A stretch of DNA of 64,000 bases, from the NCBI RefSeq assembly GCF_041146795.1, contig NC_135176.1:19293786-19357785 (forward strand), written 5' to 3'. Shown here piece by piece: positions 38,276 through 51,351 of the stretch (within the stretch, counting starts at the first letter, position 1; each line of letters starts with the position of its first letter). The notes under the pieces are model-generated. The model was not told where the DNA came from and ran no database searches. It worked only from the letters and a program-made list of their open reading frames with translations. This stretch comes from Maylandia zebra (taxonomy: Eukaryota > Chordata > Actinopteri > Cichliformes > Cichlidae). The translations under genes were made by a program, and so were the position numbers.

Positions 38276-39928
38276 ATGGCCGAGGGAGGGAGGAAGAGCC
38301 TAGTGTGGGACATTAGGAGAAGCCTACTCACCCTGTCAATGGGAGAACTCTACAAGATCGCTAAGAAGGTGGGTCCAGCGGACCCGGGTCAGCCAGAGCT
38401 CGACGCAACAGACCAGGAGGGCTGCTTTGACCACATCAGTTCTTTCATGTACAGTAAGCCACTGCTTGAGGCAGAAGATGGTGGGATGGTGGACTTGTTA
38501 ATGTTAAAGGACTTCATTGATGATGTGATTGAAAATCGACAAGTATGTGATGATAGTGTGTACGCAGATTCACCTGTTACACAGACACTTACACAAACTC
38601 TGCAACCAGCTCACCCCTCAAGTGGCATGGGTGATAGTCCTACGCAACCTGTTCCGGTGACCACGATAGCTAACATGGTTAACCGGCCGCCAGTTGCAGG
38701 TACAACTAGTCTTACTGGCCTAGCTAGCTCTATCTCTGATATCACTAACACTGAGCTGCAGGAGATGTTAAATAGCTATGAGGCGCTTGGTAAAAAACTG
38801 AGACAAAGTGTAATGGTCCCCACTGAACAGTCACCTCGACAGCCTACAGGTTTGCTAGTTCAAGCTAACCTAACACAGAGCGACCCATTTCAACCCAACC
38901 CACCCGGGCAGTCACGGGCCCAGCCCACTCGTGAGGGGATGATCTCTCTGAGAGACCTCTCTTATCTCCAGAGAAGAGAATTTAGAGTACAAGGGGGTCA
39001 AGTTGGTGACCATTCATCCGACATTAGCTACAACAACATTTGCAAACAGATGGATGAGGGGATTAGAGAAGGCTTCCCTGACGCAGAGATAGTTCGTGGA
39101 GTGCTCAGGATAATAAAGCCTGGAACTTTTAAAGATATGCTAATCAATAAAGACGATTTGACTGTACTTGAACTGAAGGGGTTCCTCCAGGCCCACCTGA
39201 GAGAGAAAAATAGTACAGAACTCTTTCAGGAATTAATGTGTGCCAGACAAGACGAGAGTGAGACACCACAGCAGTTTCTCTACCGGGTGATAGGGTTGAA
39301 GCAGCGGGTCCTCTTCACCTCCAAAATGTCTGATGCAGGCATAAAATACAGTCCAGCTACTGTTCAGGATGTTTTCTTGCACTCAGTCTACCAGGGGCTT
39401 GGGTATAAGCACAGTGACATTAGGCGAGAGTTAAAACCTCTGTTGTCAAGCGGAGAGGTGAGTGATGAAACAATTTTGCGCCACATAATGAGAATCACTA
39501 GTGAGGAAAGTGAGAGGCAAAAGAGAATAGGCTCGTCCCGTCGACAGAACACAACTAACGCACATAGTGCTCAGTCTGAGCTCAACACCATCCAGGAATG
39601 TAGTAAGCAAGACCGACCAGTTGACATAACTAAGACTGACCCGATTAAAGAACTCACAGCTAAAGTTAATGAGCTCGCTGGGCTGGTGGAGGCAATGAGA
39701 CAACAGACTCTAGCACGAGCCTCAGACCTAGCGAACCCATACTCACAAAACAGGTCAAGAAACAGAAAAGACAAAACCTTTGGGTGTCCAAACTGTGTTG
39801 AACAGAACCGTCCAGATTGTTGCCATTGCTTCATCTGTGGGGAAGAGGGTCACAGGGCGGTTGGCTGCTTAAAAAAATCTAAGAACCAGGGAAACGTGAA
39901 CCGGTCTCTGCAGCGGGGCGCCCAGTGA
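38276..39928 (+). CDS. Gag of the Ty3/gypsy element
   Basis: A 550-residue frame. Residues about 1-90 form a helical-looking leucine-rich domain ([20 protein letters not shown], then [13 protein letters not shown]) that ordinary gypsy Gag lacks. A Pro/Thr-rich linker follows (100-230), then a capsid-like helical region (about 255-410) and a CCHC zinc knuckle near 520-533, [14 protein letters not shown]. The ATG at 38276 is about 150 nt after the primer-binding site and begins MAEGG. The frame overlaps the start of pol, which is in a different frame, as in many elements of this family. Confidence 0.85.
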   Translation: MAEGGRKSLVWDIRRSLLTLSMGELYKIAKKVGPADPGQPELDATDQEGCFDHISSFMYSKPLLEAEDGGMVDLLMLKDFIDDVIENRQVCDDSVYADSPVTQTLTQTLQPAHPSSGMGDSPTQPVPVTTIANMVNRPPVAGTTSLTGLASSISDITNTELQEMLNSYEALGKKLRQSVMVPTEQSPRQPTGLLVQANLTQSDPFQPNPPGQSRAQPTREGMISLRDLSYLQRREFRVQGGQVGDHSSDISYNNICKQMDEGIREGFPDAEIVRGVLRIIKPGTFKDMLINKDDLTVLELKGFLQAHLREKNSTELFQELMCARQDESETPQQFLYRVIGLKQRVLFTSKMSDAGIKYSPATVQDVFLHSVYQGLGYKHSDIRRELKPLLSSGEVSDETILRHIMRITSEESERQKRIGSSRRQNTTNAHSAQSELNTIQECSKQDRPVDITKTDPIKELTAKVNELAGLVEAMRQQTLARASDLANPYSQNRSRNRKDKTFGCPNCVEQNRPDCCHCFICGEEGHRAVGCLKKSKNQGNVNRSLQRGAQ

Positions 39929-42900
39929 CCGAGTCCAAAAGAGAGCCCCACAGTGAGCGCTTAAGGGAGGTGAGGACCCAACCTAGCCTTAACAGTAGCA
40001 AACCCAGTCTCCCTTCACCAGTCACATCAGGAGTTAACCGGCAGCAGGGTGAGGCACTCGCTACGTCTGGTGTTATGACACCCCACACTAAACGTGGGGC
40101 AGTTGCTAAGCTAATCGGTAAGAAAGCCCTCATACAGTGTAATTTGAATGGCTTAGCAGTGAAAGCACTACTTGACACAGGTGCTCAAGTTAGCATCATA
40201 AGTCGAGATTGGAAAGACAGATACTTGCCTGACTTAGTCATGCGACCTCTGTCAGAGATCATCGAGGAAATTGATGAGTTGAAAGTGTGCGCAGTCAATG
40301 GGGAAACCATACCATTTGATGGCTGGGTACCCATCATGATCAACTTACCGGGGGGTGAAGACCCCAGCCTCTCCGTCAGTACTCCGGTCCTCGTCAGTAC
40401 TTTGCCAATGGACAAACCATTGATCGGTTTCAATGTCTTGGAACAGATCATTGAGGGGCAACCAGAGCGGTTGATACCTACTCTTGTTACCTTGCTGTGC
40501 AATGCCATCTGTCTTCCCCCTGAGAAAGCTGAGGTGGTCGTAAGCTTCATCCAGACAGCAGAGCCAAACATGAAGCAAGGGCGCTTGAGAACAGGTGAAA
40601 GGGATGTGATTATCCCTGCTGGACAGGTCACCTGGGTAAAGTGCCGGGTTCCATCATTCATGAATCCACCTGATTGTTTGGTGCTGTTTGAGGCTGATGA
40701 GGGTAATCAGGCCCTAGAGCAGTTGGATGTTTGGACGGGGTTAGTTGAAATACAGAATCCAGCTAAGCCGTACGTCGCCATTGCCCTGAGTAACGACACC
40801 AAACATGATATCACCTTGACGAGGAAGACTGCCCTGGGCACCCTACAGCCGGTTGAACGTATTGTGGAGGCCGAGGCCCCAAACGAGTCCCAACCTACCG
40901 TAACAGTTCGCGAGGTAACGGTGGAGCCAGCTGAACCTCTCCCAACGTCATGGCATCCGCCAGTGAACCTTGAACATTTGGAGGAGGAACAAAAAGAGAT
41001 TGTGGAGAGAATGTTGTTCGACGAGTGCAGGGCCTTTGCGAGGGATGGGAATGATATTGGTTGTAATCCTGATCTGAAAATGGTGATAAACCTAAAGGAT
41101 GACATACCAGTGCAGAGAGCATATACTTCCATACCTAAGCCGCTGCTACAGGAGGTTAAAGAGTACGTGCAAGACCTCCTGGTGAAGGGATGGATAGTAA
41201 GATCCAAGTCCTCTTATGCTGCTCCCATCGTGTGTGTACGGAAGAAAGACGGTTCACTCCGTCTTTGCATAGACTACCGTCTATTGAACCAGAAAACTGT
41301 TCCGGACCGACACCCACTACCTCGGATACGCGACCTGCTTGACACCTTAGGGGGATACTCCTGGTTCAGCATCCTTGATCAAGGCAAGGCTTACCACCAG
41401 GGGTTTGTGGATGAAGGCTCCCGCCATCTCACCGCCTTCACCACACCCTGGGGCCTATACGAATGGGTGAGAATCCCGTTTGGGCTCACTAATGCACCCG
41501 CCGCCTTCCAGAGAAGTATGGAAGAGATCTTAGGTTCGCTGAGGGATGACTGTTGCGTACCATACCTTGACGACATCCTCTGTTACTCACAGTCTTTTGA
41601 AGCCCATGTCGAGGTGGTCCGCAAAGTTCTTCAGGTCCTACAGGTCCACGGTGTGAAGCTGCGGCCTGAGAAGTGTGAGCTTTTTAAAGCAGAAGTTCGT
41701 TACGTGGGGCGCTTAGTTAGCGCTGAGGGCGTCAGGATTGACCCAAAGGATCTGGAGGCTGTCTTGGCCCTGAAGACCAAGTCACCGCAGACGGTGGGTG
41801 ATCTGAGGCGGGTCCTGGGCTTCCTTAGCTACTATCGCTCTTTCATACAGAACTTTTCGAGGATAGCTCAGCCACTGTACGAGCTACTCCAGAGCAAGTC
41901 TTCAGAACGGCCCACTCGTAGCCATCAGAGTAAAACCAAAGGGCCTCAAATGCCATCAAGGGCGCCCATAGACTGGACTCCTGAGCATCAGAGGGTACTG
42001 GAACAACTGGTTGACATGCTAGTCCATCCTCCAGTGCTAGCATATCCAGACTTTGACCAACCCTTTGTTTTGCACACTGATGCATCCGAGCAGGGACTGG
42101 GCGCTGTACTCTACCAACAGCAGGGCGGGAAGTTGCGCGCCATTGGCTATGGGTCACGAACCCTGTCACCTGCTGAACGGAACTACCACCTGCACAGTGG
42201 CAAGTTGGAGTTCCTGGCTCTTAAATGGGCGGTGTGTGAAAAGTTCAGAGATTATCTGTTCTATGCACCACACTTCACCATTTACACAGACAATAACCCG
42301 CTTACGTATATCATGAGCACAGCTAAGCTGAACGCAGTTGGTCATCGATGGGTTGGGGAATTGTCTGATTTCCGATTTAGCATCAAATACAGGCCAGGAA
42401 AAACAAACATAGATGCCGACACGCTGTCCCGCGTTCCTCTGGATGTGAACAACCTTGCGTCAGTGTGCACCGAAGAGTTGTCACATGAGGTGGTGAGAGC
42501 GGCTTGGGAGGGAGCAAGAGTAGCCCAGCAGAAAGAAGTTGCGTGGGCGGCTGTCCTTTTAGCTTCCTCCCAGGATGCCATGCTGCAGCCAGGCGCGGCT
42601 CTCCAGGAAGTCAAACCTGATGACCTGATGCAGGCACAAAGGGATGACCCCACGATGAAGGAGGTCATCAGACTTAAAGAGTCTAATGTCAGACTCAGTG
42701 AGAGTATCAGGAGGTCGTTAGAAGGATCTGCTTGTAAACTCCTCCGCGAGTGGGACCGATTACACCTCGAAAGTGGAATCTTGTACAGACGAACACCCGA
42801 ACGGAAACAACTAGTCCTACCTCTCCTGTACCAGCCTATGGTCTTGAAACATCTTCATGACCAGATGGGTCATGTCGGTACTGAGAGGGTCCTTCATCTC

Positions 42901-44673
42901 GCACGAGAGAGGTTCTATTGGCCTCACATGAAGAGGTGCATAGAGGACTACGTCACTAAGAAATGCTGTTGCATTAAACAAAAGAAACCCACAGTTCATG
43001 TGCGTGCACCCATGGGCAACCTGAAGTCCAACTCACCACTTGAACTTGTCTGTATAGACTACCTACATCTTGAGAAAAGCAAAGGCGGGTATGAATACAT
43101 TTTGGTGGTGGTCGACCACTTTACACGGTTCGCTCAGGCCTACCCGACCAAGAACAAATCCGGGCGGACTGCAGCCGAGCGGATCTACAATGATTTTATA
43201 CCTCGCTTCGGGTTCCCCAACAAACTCCATCACGATCAGGGGCGAGAGTTCGAAAATGAGCTCTTCCGAACTCTTGGGCAGCTCTCAGGGGTTGGTCATT
43301 CTCGGACATCCCCATACCACCCCCAGGGTAATCCTGCAGAACGATTCAACCGCACCTTGCTGCAGATGTTGCGTACCCTGACAGACAAAGAAAAGGAAAC
43401 ATGGAAAGATCATCTCCCACAGGTTGTACACGCATATAACTGTACTCGTCATGAGTCCACTGGTTATTCCCCACATTTCTTGCTTTTTGGCTGTCACCCC
43501 CGCCTTCCGGTCGATCTGCTGTTCGGCCTGGTTGAGGAAACTGAACCAGTGTCGCACGGGGGGTATGCTGAAAAGTGGCGTAAGAGAATGACAGAGGCCT
43601 ATCAGGTTGCCACCAAAAATAGCCTTTCGGCTAGTGCTAAGGGGAAGTCGTACTATGATCGGAAGGTGAGGGGAGTGGTACTGAAACCAGGGGACAGAGT
43701 GTTGGTGAGGAACTTAGGCGAGCGGGGTGGACCTGGCAAATTACGCTCCTACTGGGAGAACAGGATATATGTGGTCAAGGAACAGGCTTCGGATAACCCA
43801 GTGTATGTCGTCCATCCAGAGGGTAATGACCAGGGAAGGACTCGGACCCTGCACCGGAACTTGCTCCTCTTGGTCAATGATTTGCCAGTAGAGTTCCCAC
43901 CACAACCAACTAAACTAACCTTAAGATCGACTCACAAACAGACCAATGCTCGAGTGAGGGGTAAAGACAGTGAAGGACGGATAGAAAATGCTGAGACCTC
44001 TGATTCAGATGATGACCCGGGTAGTGGCTACTGGCTGAGGGTACCACCAATCCAGGCTGAGTTCAGAACAACCGTCCCTTCCGGGAAACAGGCTGTCAGC
44101 CAGGACAGATTGGAACCGGGTAGGCAGACGCAGGCTCAGTTTGAAGGAGGATCTGTTCTGAGCCCGAGAGATCTTGAAGAGCCAGGACGAAGGACACCTG
44201 TGATAGATGCCGAGGACATTGTTGAGAATCTGTCAGAGGTGGCTGGAGCCCACGAAGGAGGTCCATTAGGAAGAGGGGGTCCCATGGCACCTGAGAATGG
44301 AGATGAAGTTGAGACTCACCAGTGTGACCGCGAGGGGAGTAACAGTTCGGCAGCCCTTAGCTTGCCTCAGTCAGAAGTGGAACCTGAGTTACCTCGACAT
44401 GAGTGCTGTGATGAGCAGGTAGGAGACTCTCAGTCTAGCTCACCTGCCCCACTGAGGCGATCCACCCGACAGAGGCGTCCAGGCCAAATGCTCACCTATT
44501 CATCTCTAGGTCATCCAACATACCAGTCACGGCCCACTGTAAACATGGTAGATACTTACCTCGTGCCTTCGGCCACCCTGTGGCCCCCACAACCAAGCCT
44601 ATCTTCGTTCCAAGGCCCACCGGTCGTCCAGGTCCCATATATCTCTCTTCTCTACCCCATATGTAGTTATTAG
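39925..44673 (+). CDS. Pol of the Ty3/gypsy element
   Basis: A 1582-codon open frame. In order: aspartic protease with [11 protein letters not shown]; reverse transcriptase with [26 protein letters not shown] and the catalytic YLDDILCYS; RNase H with [15 protein letters not shown] and YTDNNPL; integrase with the zinc-binding HH-CC region, then D in CIDYLHL, D in HHDQGREF and E in NPAERFN. Protease-RT-RNase H-integrase order is that of Ty3/gypsy. About 400 residues follow the integrase core, acidic and Pro/Ser-rich, with no recognised domain. Expressed in the family as a Gag-Pol fusion; the listed start marks where the frame opens rather than a proven initiation codon. Confidence 0.92.
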   Translation: MTESKREPHSERLREVRTQPSLNSSKPSLPSPVTSGVNRQQGEALATSGVMTPHTKRGAVAKLIGKKALIQCNLNGLAVKALLDTGAQVSIISRDWKDRYLPDLVMRPLSEIIEEIDELKVCAVNGETIPFDGWVPIMINLPGGEDPSLSVSTPVLVSTLPMDKPLIGFNVLEQIIEGQPERLIPTLVTLLCNAICLPPEKAEVVVSFIQTAEPNMKQGRLRTGERDVIIPAGQVTWVKCRVPSFMNPPDCLVLFEADEGNQALEQLDVWTGLVEIQNPAKPYVAIALSNDTKHDITLTRKTALGTLQPVERIVEAEAPNESQPTVTVREVTVEPAEPLPTSWHPPVNLEHLEEEQKEIVERMLFDECRAFARDGNDIGCNPDLKMVINLKDDIPVQRAYTSIPKPLLQEVKEYVQDLLVKGWIVRSKSSYAAPIVCVRKKDGSLRLCIDYRLLNQKTVPDRHPLPRIRDLLDTLGGYSWFSILDQGKAYHQGFVDEGSRHLTAFTTPWGLYEWVRIPFGLTNAPAAFQRSMEEILGSLRDDCCVPYLDDILCYSQSFEAHVEVVRKVLQVLQVHGVKLRPEKCELFKAEVRYVGRLVSAEGVRIDPKDLEAVLALKTKSPQTVGDLRRVLGFLSYYRSFIQNFSRIAQPLYELLQSKSSERPTRSHQSKTKGPQMPSRAPIDWTPEHQRVLEQLVDMLVHPPVLAYPDFDQPFVLHTDASEQGLGAVLYQQQGGKLRAIGYGSRTLSPAERNYHLHSGKLEFLALKWAVCEKFRDYLFYAPHFTIYTDNNPLTYIMSTAKLNAVGHRWVGELSDFRFSIKYRPGKTNIDADTLSRVPLDVNNLASVCTEELSHEVVRAAWEGARVAQQKEVAWAAVLLASSQDAMLQPGAALQEVKPDDLMQAQRDDPTMKEVIRLKESNVRLSESIRRSLEGSACKLLREWDRLHLESGILYRRTPERKQLVLPLLYQPMVLKHLHDQMGHVGTERVLHLARERFYWPHMKRCIEDYVTKKCCCIKQKKPTVHVRAPMGNLKSNSPLELVCIDYLHLEKSKGGYEYILVVVDHFTRFAQAYPTKNKSGRTAAERIYNDFIPRFGFPNKLHHDQGREFENELFRTLGQLSGVGHSRTSPYHPQGNPAERFNRTLLQMLRTLTDKEKETWKDHLPQVVHAYNCTRHESTGYSPHFLLFGCHPRLPVDLLFGLVEETEPVSHGGYAEKWRKRMTEAYQVATKNSLSASAKGKSYYDRKVRGVVLKPGDRVLVRNLGERGGPGKLRSYWENRIYVVKEQASDNPVYVVHPEGNDQGRTRTLHRNLLLLVNDLPVEFPPQPTKLTLRSTHKQTNARVRGKDSEGRIENAETSDSDDDPGSGYWLRVPPIQAEFRTTVPSGKQAVSQDRLEPGRQTQAQFEGGSVLSPRDLEEPGRRTPVIDAEDIVENLSEVAGAHEGGPLGRGGPMAPENGDEVETHQCDREGSNSSAALSLPQSEVEPELPRHECCDEQVGDSQSSSPAPLRRSTRQRRPGQMLTYSSLGHPTYQSRPTVNMVDTYLVPSATLWPPQPSLSSFQGPPVVQVPYISLLYPICSY

Positions 44674-44848
44674 GAAGAAGCCCTAAACTATGGTGGTTGC
44701 TTAATCCTAGAGAACCAAACATTCCTAAGTGCTTGAAGTTTTAATTTAAGGGTTTGATTATTCACTGTCCGAGATTTGACGAGAATACAGAGATTGGGAG
44801 TGTAAATTTGTTTCAAGTGTCAGGAGCCACTTTTGTTGTAGGGGAGTG

Positions 44849-45959
44849 TGTGGCACCCCTGTGAGGGAATGACCACATTAATGTTATTTTGTGTAAAACA
44901 CTCATGTAACGGGACATTTTTCATTGCTATATGTATTTATTTTCAGTTCTTTAAGAGGATAGAAAATCCATGTAATAGGGATTCATTTTATGTTAGAAAG
45001 CAGTGAGGGCGGAACTTTGGTGCTTGCTCCGGGGTTTGGGGGTGCAGTAAGTGGAACCCACCTTCCGCTGCTTCCTCAGACACGTTCTGGAGGAAAGCAG
45101 AGACGCATCGTGTCTTCCTTACTCCGCTCTTCACCTGCTTTTACAGGTCGGTAAATGGTGCTCGCACCGAAAATGTTGTTTATTGTTACCATGGTTACCC
45201 ACGTTAACGTGAATGAGAGAGTTAAGGCGGTCCGCCCGAGTTAATTACATGTAAACGCGGGAGAAAACCCGAGGAGTGTCCCGTGCGACCGCACCGCGAG
45301 CCCGCTCGTTAGGTGGAGCGCTCGTGAAGCAGAGTCAGTGCGCTCCTATGCTCGGTGCAAACGTGTTGTAATGCTCCAATCGAATCAGTTCTGTGAGATG
45401 TGAATGTTAATAGTTATGTTGAAAGTGACTGAGTAGATTAGCTAGTGTAACACAAGCACTCTGAGCAACTCTGTGTAGCTAACAGAGGCATTCACGGGTT
45501 AATTAAACAAGCTGTGTTTCATGATGCACTAAATAGTGATTTTGCCAGTAAATTACTGGAGGGAACAAATGTAATGTATTTACCAATGCTGTTATTGAAT
45601 ATAACTGTTTAGCCAGTAAGACACTGCAGAAGACAATGTGATGTGTTTATTGATATGATAAAAGAATGTAGTTGTTATGGAAAGAAGTGTGAACTTAAGA
45701 AACTGAACCAGTTAAAAGAGTATATTTCACTGATGTTGTGAAATAAGTAAAGGTAATTGATGTGAATGAGGAACCAGCTGAACAGTATATTGAAAGCTCA
45801 TGTTTAGTGTTTTATAGCATTTATTTGTGTGAAATAAATCAGACTCAGACACGTTCTGGAGGAAAGCAGAGACGCATCGTGTCTTCCTTACTCCGCTCTT
45901 CACCTGCTTTTACAGGTAACATATTGTCATCGTGGTCTTCATCTTTGGGACCCGTAACA
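44849..45959 (+). repeat. Right LTR
   Basis: 1111 bp, reads as identical to the left LTR, including the internal 74-bp repeat pair (45075-45148 and 45844-45917). It is preceded by the short purine tract AGGGGAG. Confidence 0.95.
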
Positions 45960-46119
45960 CTACAAACTGAGATATGTTGCTTCAAAATCAGCAAATATAT
46001 TTCCTAAAATATTGCATTTCCTTAAACAACTGATGTGTTTTTTATGTTCTATTGGGGGTTTATGAGATTTACAAATCATTTCAGTCTGTTGTTATTTACA
46101 TTTTACACAGTGTCCAAAC

Positions 46120-47079
46120 TTTATTTTTCAAATAAATATGTGATTTATGAAGTGGGAAAAATATTAAGAAGGCGTACAAACTGCAGGCTGAGGTTGGAGG
46201 TGAGAGAAGCTCTGTGAGTGTTCTGAAGCTCATACTGAAGGCCAATTGTAAATGTGAACATACAAGAGCTTTTTGTTTGCTGAAGGTTACAAGAAAAGAG
46301 CTTTTGTTGTGTATGAAGCTCATTTAGGGTGAGTGGATGAAGGCATCAAAGAGTAGTCAGTGAGGTGATGTACAACATATTTGGCATGTCTGGATTTTGC
46401 AGCTATTGCAGCAAATCAAAGCATTGAAATCAAAGGAGAATGATAAACTCTGTTTTGTCTGCTATGTTTCCCCTTTTATCTGTTATTCCTCGTTGTGCCC
46501 AATAGGTGACAGCAGTGTCTATTTTTGTGCTTGTGCATGTATGGCATATGCACACGCAGTTGGTGATGTGAACTCTTTTTCTGCGTAACCAGAATCTGAG
46601 GTTGCAGTTAGTAGAAGCAGCCTATTAATTTGAAACTTTGCATTTACAGAAAGTAATATCAACTTTAACCTTTTTTTCGATGCAGTACATGTACTAAGAG
46701 ATATATGTCTGGAAGATTGTGAAAGTGTGCTATCACCTGTGCTCAAACATCCTTTATTTCCATTTCTTATGTGACCATAACTCTCTAAGCACCCATTAAA
46801 TGCAAGGCTCCACCCTCCTTTAGAGCATTTATGGCTTTGTAGCCAACGTTCTGCTTCTAGAACAGAAGAACAGACAACAAAGGCTGCCTGTGGAAATCAC
46901 CATCTCTCTGTGCACTGAACTGCTTGAAATGAAATGGGATTGACAGTTTGCTGGAAACTTGAAAAATCAGTATATTTGAAAAAAGAATTTTTTTAAATCG
47001 CCTAAACATACAAACAGTTAAAATAATGTAAATGAAGCAAAAACCGTGTTTGTACAGTTCTAACTAGCTTAAAAGTCAA
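46120..47079. other. Intergenic, nothing recognised
   Basis: AT-rich; short ORFs without motifs. Confidence 0.35.
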
Positions 47080-47754
47080 TATTTAGTATGTCCACCTTCA
47101 TTCTTCAGCACAGCCTGAACTCTCTTGGGAAAAGTTCCTTTTAATTTCTTTAGTCTTCAAGAATAATTTCCCAGGTTTCATGAAGGACATTCAAAGCTCT
47201 CAATGTTGGCAAACTTTTCTTCCCATTCAAGCTCTGGAGAGGCCAAAATGGCTAATAGTGTGTTTGGAATCGCTGTTGTGCTTAAAAATGAAGCTGCTAT
47301 CAATCAGACGCTTTCCAAGTAGTACTGCGTGATGGATCACAATCTGACATTTTTCTGCTTTCATGATTGAAGAAATGACTTTCAGATACTGTAACTTCTT
47401 TTTTTTGTTAACCACTTGTCCAATTTTCTCATTTCCTCATGCTAACATAAGCCAAATTTCCAATCTTTTAGATGTAAATTTGGTTCTTATTTGAGTTAGG
47501 GGCCTGTTTTTATCCTTCAATGATTCCTTTGTAGATATAAAGTGGCTTTACAAAAAAAAAAAAAAAAACATTACTGAAATGTTTTTGTCGTTGAAAATGA
47601 GTGAAAAAGCAAACACTGTCCAAAGAAAAACTTGAGAAAGACCTTGGGAAAGTCCAGAGAACTTTTGATCAAAACCATTTTAAAGCATTCAAAGAAATCT
47701 GGAAGCAAAAAGAGTGGATGAAGAAATGGCATTAGACTTTTGCAGAGTACTGTA
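47080..47754 (-). mobile_element. Tc1/mariner-like transposon remnant
   Basis: The right end GACTTTTGCAGAGTACTGTA matches a fish Tc1/mariner terminal repeat. On the minus strand, broken frames read GKRLIDSSFIFKHNSDSKHT, the block before a catalytic Asp in such transposases (usually QDNDPKHT, here altered), and later VQAVLKNEGGHTKY, the usual C-terminus. Several frame breaks make it dead. The left limit is approximate. Confidence 0.7.
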
Positions 47755-49285
47755 TCTCAGTGAGAGCTTGTGATTAATATCTTAATATGAAAGAAGCTTT
47801 TTAATGTTTTATATGAAGTAGCGCTGCAGACAGTTCAATCTGTAATCTGGAAAGAGATAAATACTCAGTTAAATATGTTAAATATAAAGTTTTATCTATT
47901 ATTTGAAAACTGACTAACAGTTTAAGTGTTACTGTAGGTGAAAGAGGAAAAAGTGCCTCTCATGTTTTCTGTATTCGGGTTACTATGCTCCTTGTGTTGG
48001 CAGTGGGTTGATACTCATACAGATATACTATCTGGATTTCCTCTGGTAGTTAACCAAATGATACGGTTGCTGTTTACGCTTGAAATCCCTGTTTACACCC
48101 CCTTTAGATATGATGAAGGTTCTCAAACACACACACAGAGGTAGAAAACACAAAATGGGTAATCCCTCTGTAAACTGAAACTAATTCATCAACTGACAAA
48201 ACAATCCATTGAAATTATCCACAAAATGTAAATCTGCTTCAGTGAAAATTATATTAAAAAAAATATCACTATTGATAATCATAGACCATTCTCAATAACA
48301 TATTCAAATTATTTTCAATTGAGATCCAGCTCTCTGAGACCATTTTATGGCAAAATAATATCTAAACTTTCCAGTAGTCATAGTCTTCCTGTTGCTTCTT
48401 GGTGAATAATTCTCAACAGGCAGTTCCAGGAACTGGGTTGCATAACTGGCCGATCAAAACACTTGAGTCAGCATTCATGCTTCTAGTTTTTGTTTTGCAT
48501 CTCTTATCCTGTTGAGTACATAGCACTTGAAGTTGTAGTGTACTGAGTTTAATTAGTAACACAACGCAAGTACAGTATTGATACGATCGTTCTATTTCCC
48601 ACAAAGGCACAAGCTGGGGTATTACTAGTATTTACAATTCATTCAACAGAAACAAGTTAGCAGAGAAGGATGTAAAAACATTACTGTCACACCAAAATTA
48701 GATTCATAATTTTAAGGTGATAAATCTGCTGTTTGGTTTTACATGTGGTTTTTCTTTTGCTTAGTTTTTTTTTTTAAGAAAAAGGCCATCCTCATAACTG
48801 AATCACAGATACAACTGACTCTGGATGAGAAACTTTCATTAATTATACTTACAAGGAACAAGGTATTTGAAGCCTCGGTAGGTCGTGTAATCCTTCGTAA
48901 GGCAGAACCATGGATTTATTATCTAAAACTACTCCATGTGTATTTAAAGCTTCATATATTAACTAATATCTTTACCAACCTCCAGGAAGACATTTAGATG
49001 CTTCTATGTTCAAAAAACAAATTCATTTTTATAACTAATTCTAAAGTGCAGTAACCAGCTTTACGATACTGCTTAGTGCACTCGCAAGATAGTTCTCAAT
49101 GAATTAGAGTAAATGAAGCTAAATGTCAAAGAAAAAATGTATGTACCCCTCCTTCTACACCAAAAAATATATACTTTACTAGTATTATTATTATTATTTT
49201 AGTAGCCACAAGGGGTTACCAGATGGTCACTGACTGATCATTATTCACCAAATGGTTTGAATGTGTGATTAAATTAGAAGTATGC
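47755..49285. other. Intergenic, nothing recognised
   Basis: AT-rich. The frame at 48743-48997 has no motif. Confidence 0.3.
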
Positions 49286-49490
49286 CGTAATGTCTGTCGA
49301 GGCAGACATTACACCGAGACTGGGGGCATGAAAAGAGAGACGAGACTAGACTCTGAGACATGGAGACAAGAGTAACTAAACGCGGAACCACAGGGAATGC
49401 ACAGAAACCAAGAGACTATAAATAATAATGAAAGCATTAATTAATAAAACACAAAACATTGGATCACCGACCCAGGACCATGACAACATC
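49286..49490. mobile_element. LTR fragment, Ty3/gypsy-like
   Basis: The order AGACTATAAATAATAATGA ... ACAAAACATTGGATCACCGA ... CCCAGG resembles the end of the LTR at 1800-2432 (AATTATAAATAATAACATAA ... CCCTGGGTCGGCGACCGAGG). It starts with a small hairpin, AATGTCTG/CAGACATT. No target duplication was found. Confidence 0.5.
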
Positions 49491-50869
49491 AACTCTCCTT
49501 TTATGCAACTTACTTTGTGTCTGCCAAACCCAAAGAAAACTTGTGATGCAAGAATATTCAGAGTAAGTCACATACTGCCCAGGGCTGCAGGACCATGACA
49601 TAAGCTGCTTATACCTAAATGGCTAACCACCCCTGAGGAAGAACATTCCTACTTACACAGTTTTGCTTTATACCATTGCATTACTGTTGCCTGAAATCAA
49701 TACCACCGGACTTATCACTTAAGTGACTATCATGGATCACATTTAGTGGGGTAGAAATTTTGTATCTTTCCAACTAACACATCTCTAGTGATCAATCAAG
49801 GTTTACTGAGCTAGCATTTTCACTGACTGATGAAACAACATAATTATGGCAAAGTCACCAGATCACCCCAAAATCTTGGATGAATTTGCTTACAGTGCTG
49901 TCTAAGAAACTTGGAAAGAAAAGCGCCTGGAATTCTTTAAGTTTCTTGACAACTGAGTGTTTTACTCAGTTTCTTGCAAGTTACTAATCATATCGTACTA
50001 ATAATAAAGCTGATATTATCTTACAGTTCAAGGTCAGATATGATACTCAAAATAAAACAAGGTCTCACCATAAAGCAAATGAGATACTGGTCCTATGATC
50101 AATGATGAACCTTTTTTTTTCACTCCTTCCTTTATCTAATGCCAGCAATCATTGTCAAGTGTTCCTAATCATTTGCTTCTTTTGGCTCTTCACTGTTGAT
50201 GGTTGTGTATTTTAGCTAATGCTAAAACATTACCAGATAATGAAGCTAAGTATAAAAATGATAACATGAAATATATTATTGAAATATATCAATTTCTCTT
50301 TTATCCTTCAGCTGGGATCTGTCCAAAATTGCCACGGCAAGTGCAAGTTGTAGAGACTATAGCAGTAGCCACCACAAATGTTTGAGTATATTGATTATAA
50401 TGGTATCAGTGAGAAAGCAGCAAAAATGAGTAAGATGCATTCATTAACTTGCACAAATTAATTTTAAAGCCAGCTGATGCTCCAGAAGCTGCAGATGGTC
50501 TCTAGTTTGGTGGATTGTTCAGGCAAGTTTGCTTAATGTCAGGTCCGACTACTATCATGCATTATTAGCAGCTACAGTGATGCCAAAAATTTGCCTAGTG
50601 GCTTGTGTACACAAAGGATAGATTTGGAGCAAAAGCAAAGAAAGGAAGGAAGCAAGAATAATAACTGCACTATCATATATTTCTTGTTTAAACACGCAAA
50701 TAAAGACATACAATTGACAATCAGATTTGAGTTGTTGGTTCACTGTATTGTTTCCTTCCCAAATACAACATTATCTTAATAATTGCTTTTTATTAGGCTT
50801 TATCTTATCGTGGTTTCTGGGTCACCTTTTTTTTGACCGGGAGTGTTTGACAAATATTACAGTTTGATA
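49491..50869. other. Intergenic, nothing recognised
   Basis: AT-rich, no supported gene or repeat. Confidence 0.3.
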
Positions 50870-51350
50870 AAGTGTACACGTATGCAAGACAAAGTGTGAT
50901 CAGGTAGACAAAAGTATTGAGACACTTTCATGGAAATACAGACTCAGTGACTGATACTAAGAACACAGTAGGTCTCTTCACAATACTTTACTACTCTGTA
51001 CTTTTGTATAAGTCCTTATTTTCATGTTTTGAAACAAGTACATTTTTGTCACACTTAAATGTTTGTCAAACACAGTTTAATGTTAGGCAAAGATAGCCTG
51101 TGTACATACAAAATACAGTTTTTAAATGGTGATGTCATTTATTAAGGGGTGAAAGCTATCTAAACCTTCGTTGCCCTGTGTGAAAACAGAATTTTCCTTC
51201 TAAAATAAATAATTAGCTGTGCCACCCTTGGGAGTAAAAACTACAATTGAGCATCTGTGCTGACTGAAAGGGAATTTTTTGCATCGCCATGCAGGAATTT
51301 TTTCTCACTCTTCTCAAGCATGAATGGCGTTAAAGGTCATGTCAAAGCAT
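50870..51350. mobile_element. Fragment of a non-autonomous DNA transposon
   Basis: The stretch CAAGCATGAATGGCGTTAAA to CATCTCAATCTGATTTAAG and GACTTTGATTGCGCCACTCC is a known style of fish Tc1/mariner-like internal sequence (remembered form: AAGGTCATG, AGCATCTCAAT, GGACTTTGAC, GCCACTCC). Ends are unclear. Confidence 0.45.
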
Positions 51351-51351
51351 C

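Larger units (their letters stand above)
36990..45959 (+). mobile_element. Ty3/gypsy LTR retrotransposon, looks whole and very young
   Basis: Total 8970 bp. The LTRs are 1111 bp each (36990-38100 and 44849-45959), start TGTGGC and end GTAACA, and read as identical by eye. A 4-bp target duplication CTAC flanks the element (36986-36989 and 45960-45963). A primer-binding site follows the left LTR and a short purine tract precedes the right one. Long gag and pol frames lie between; no envelope-like frame is seen. Identical LTRs mean insertion so recent that little or no change has accumulated. Confidence 0.95.
36489..46119. mobile_element. Older inverted-repeat DNA element split by an LTR element
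   Basis: The left end (36489-36548) and the right end (46060-46119) are diverged inverted copies: both read GTTTGGACACTG, then a TAAAATGT word, then ATGATTTG-like and AAATCTC words. The two halves are 36489-36989 and 45960-46119; everything between is the younger retroelement. Its type is unclear (MITE-like, no coding frame). Confidence 0.65.
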
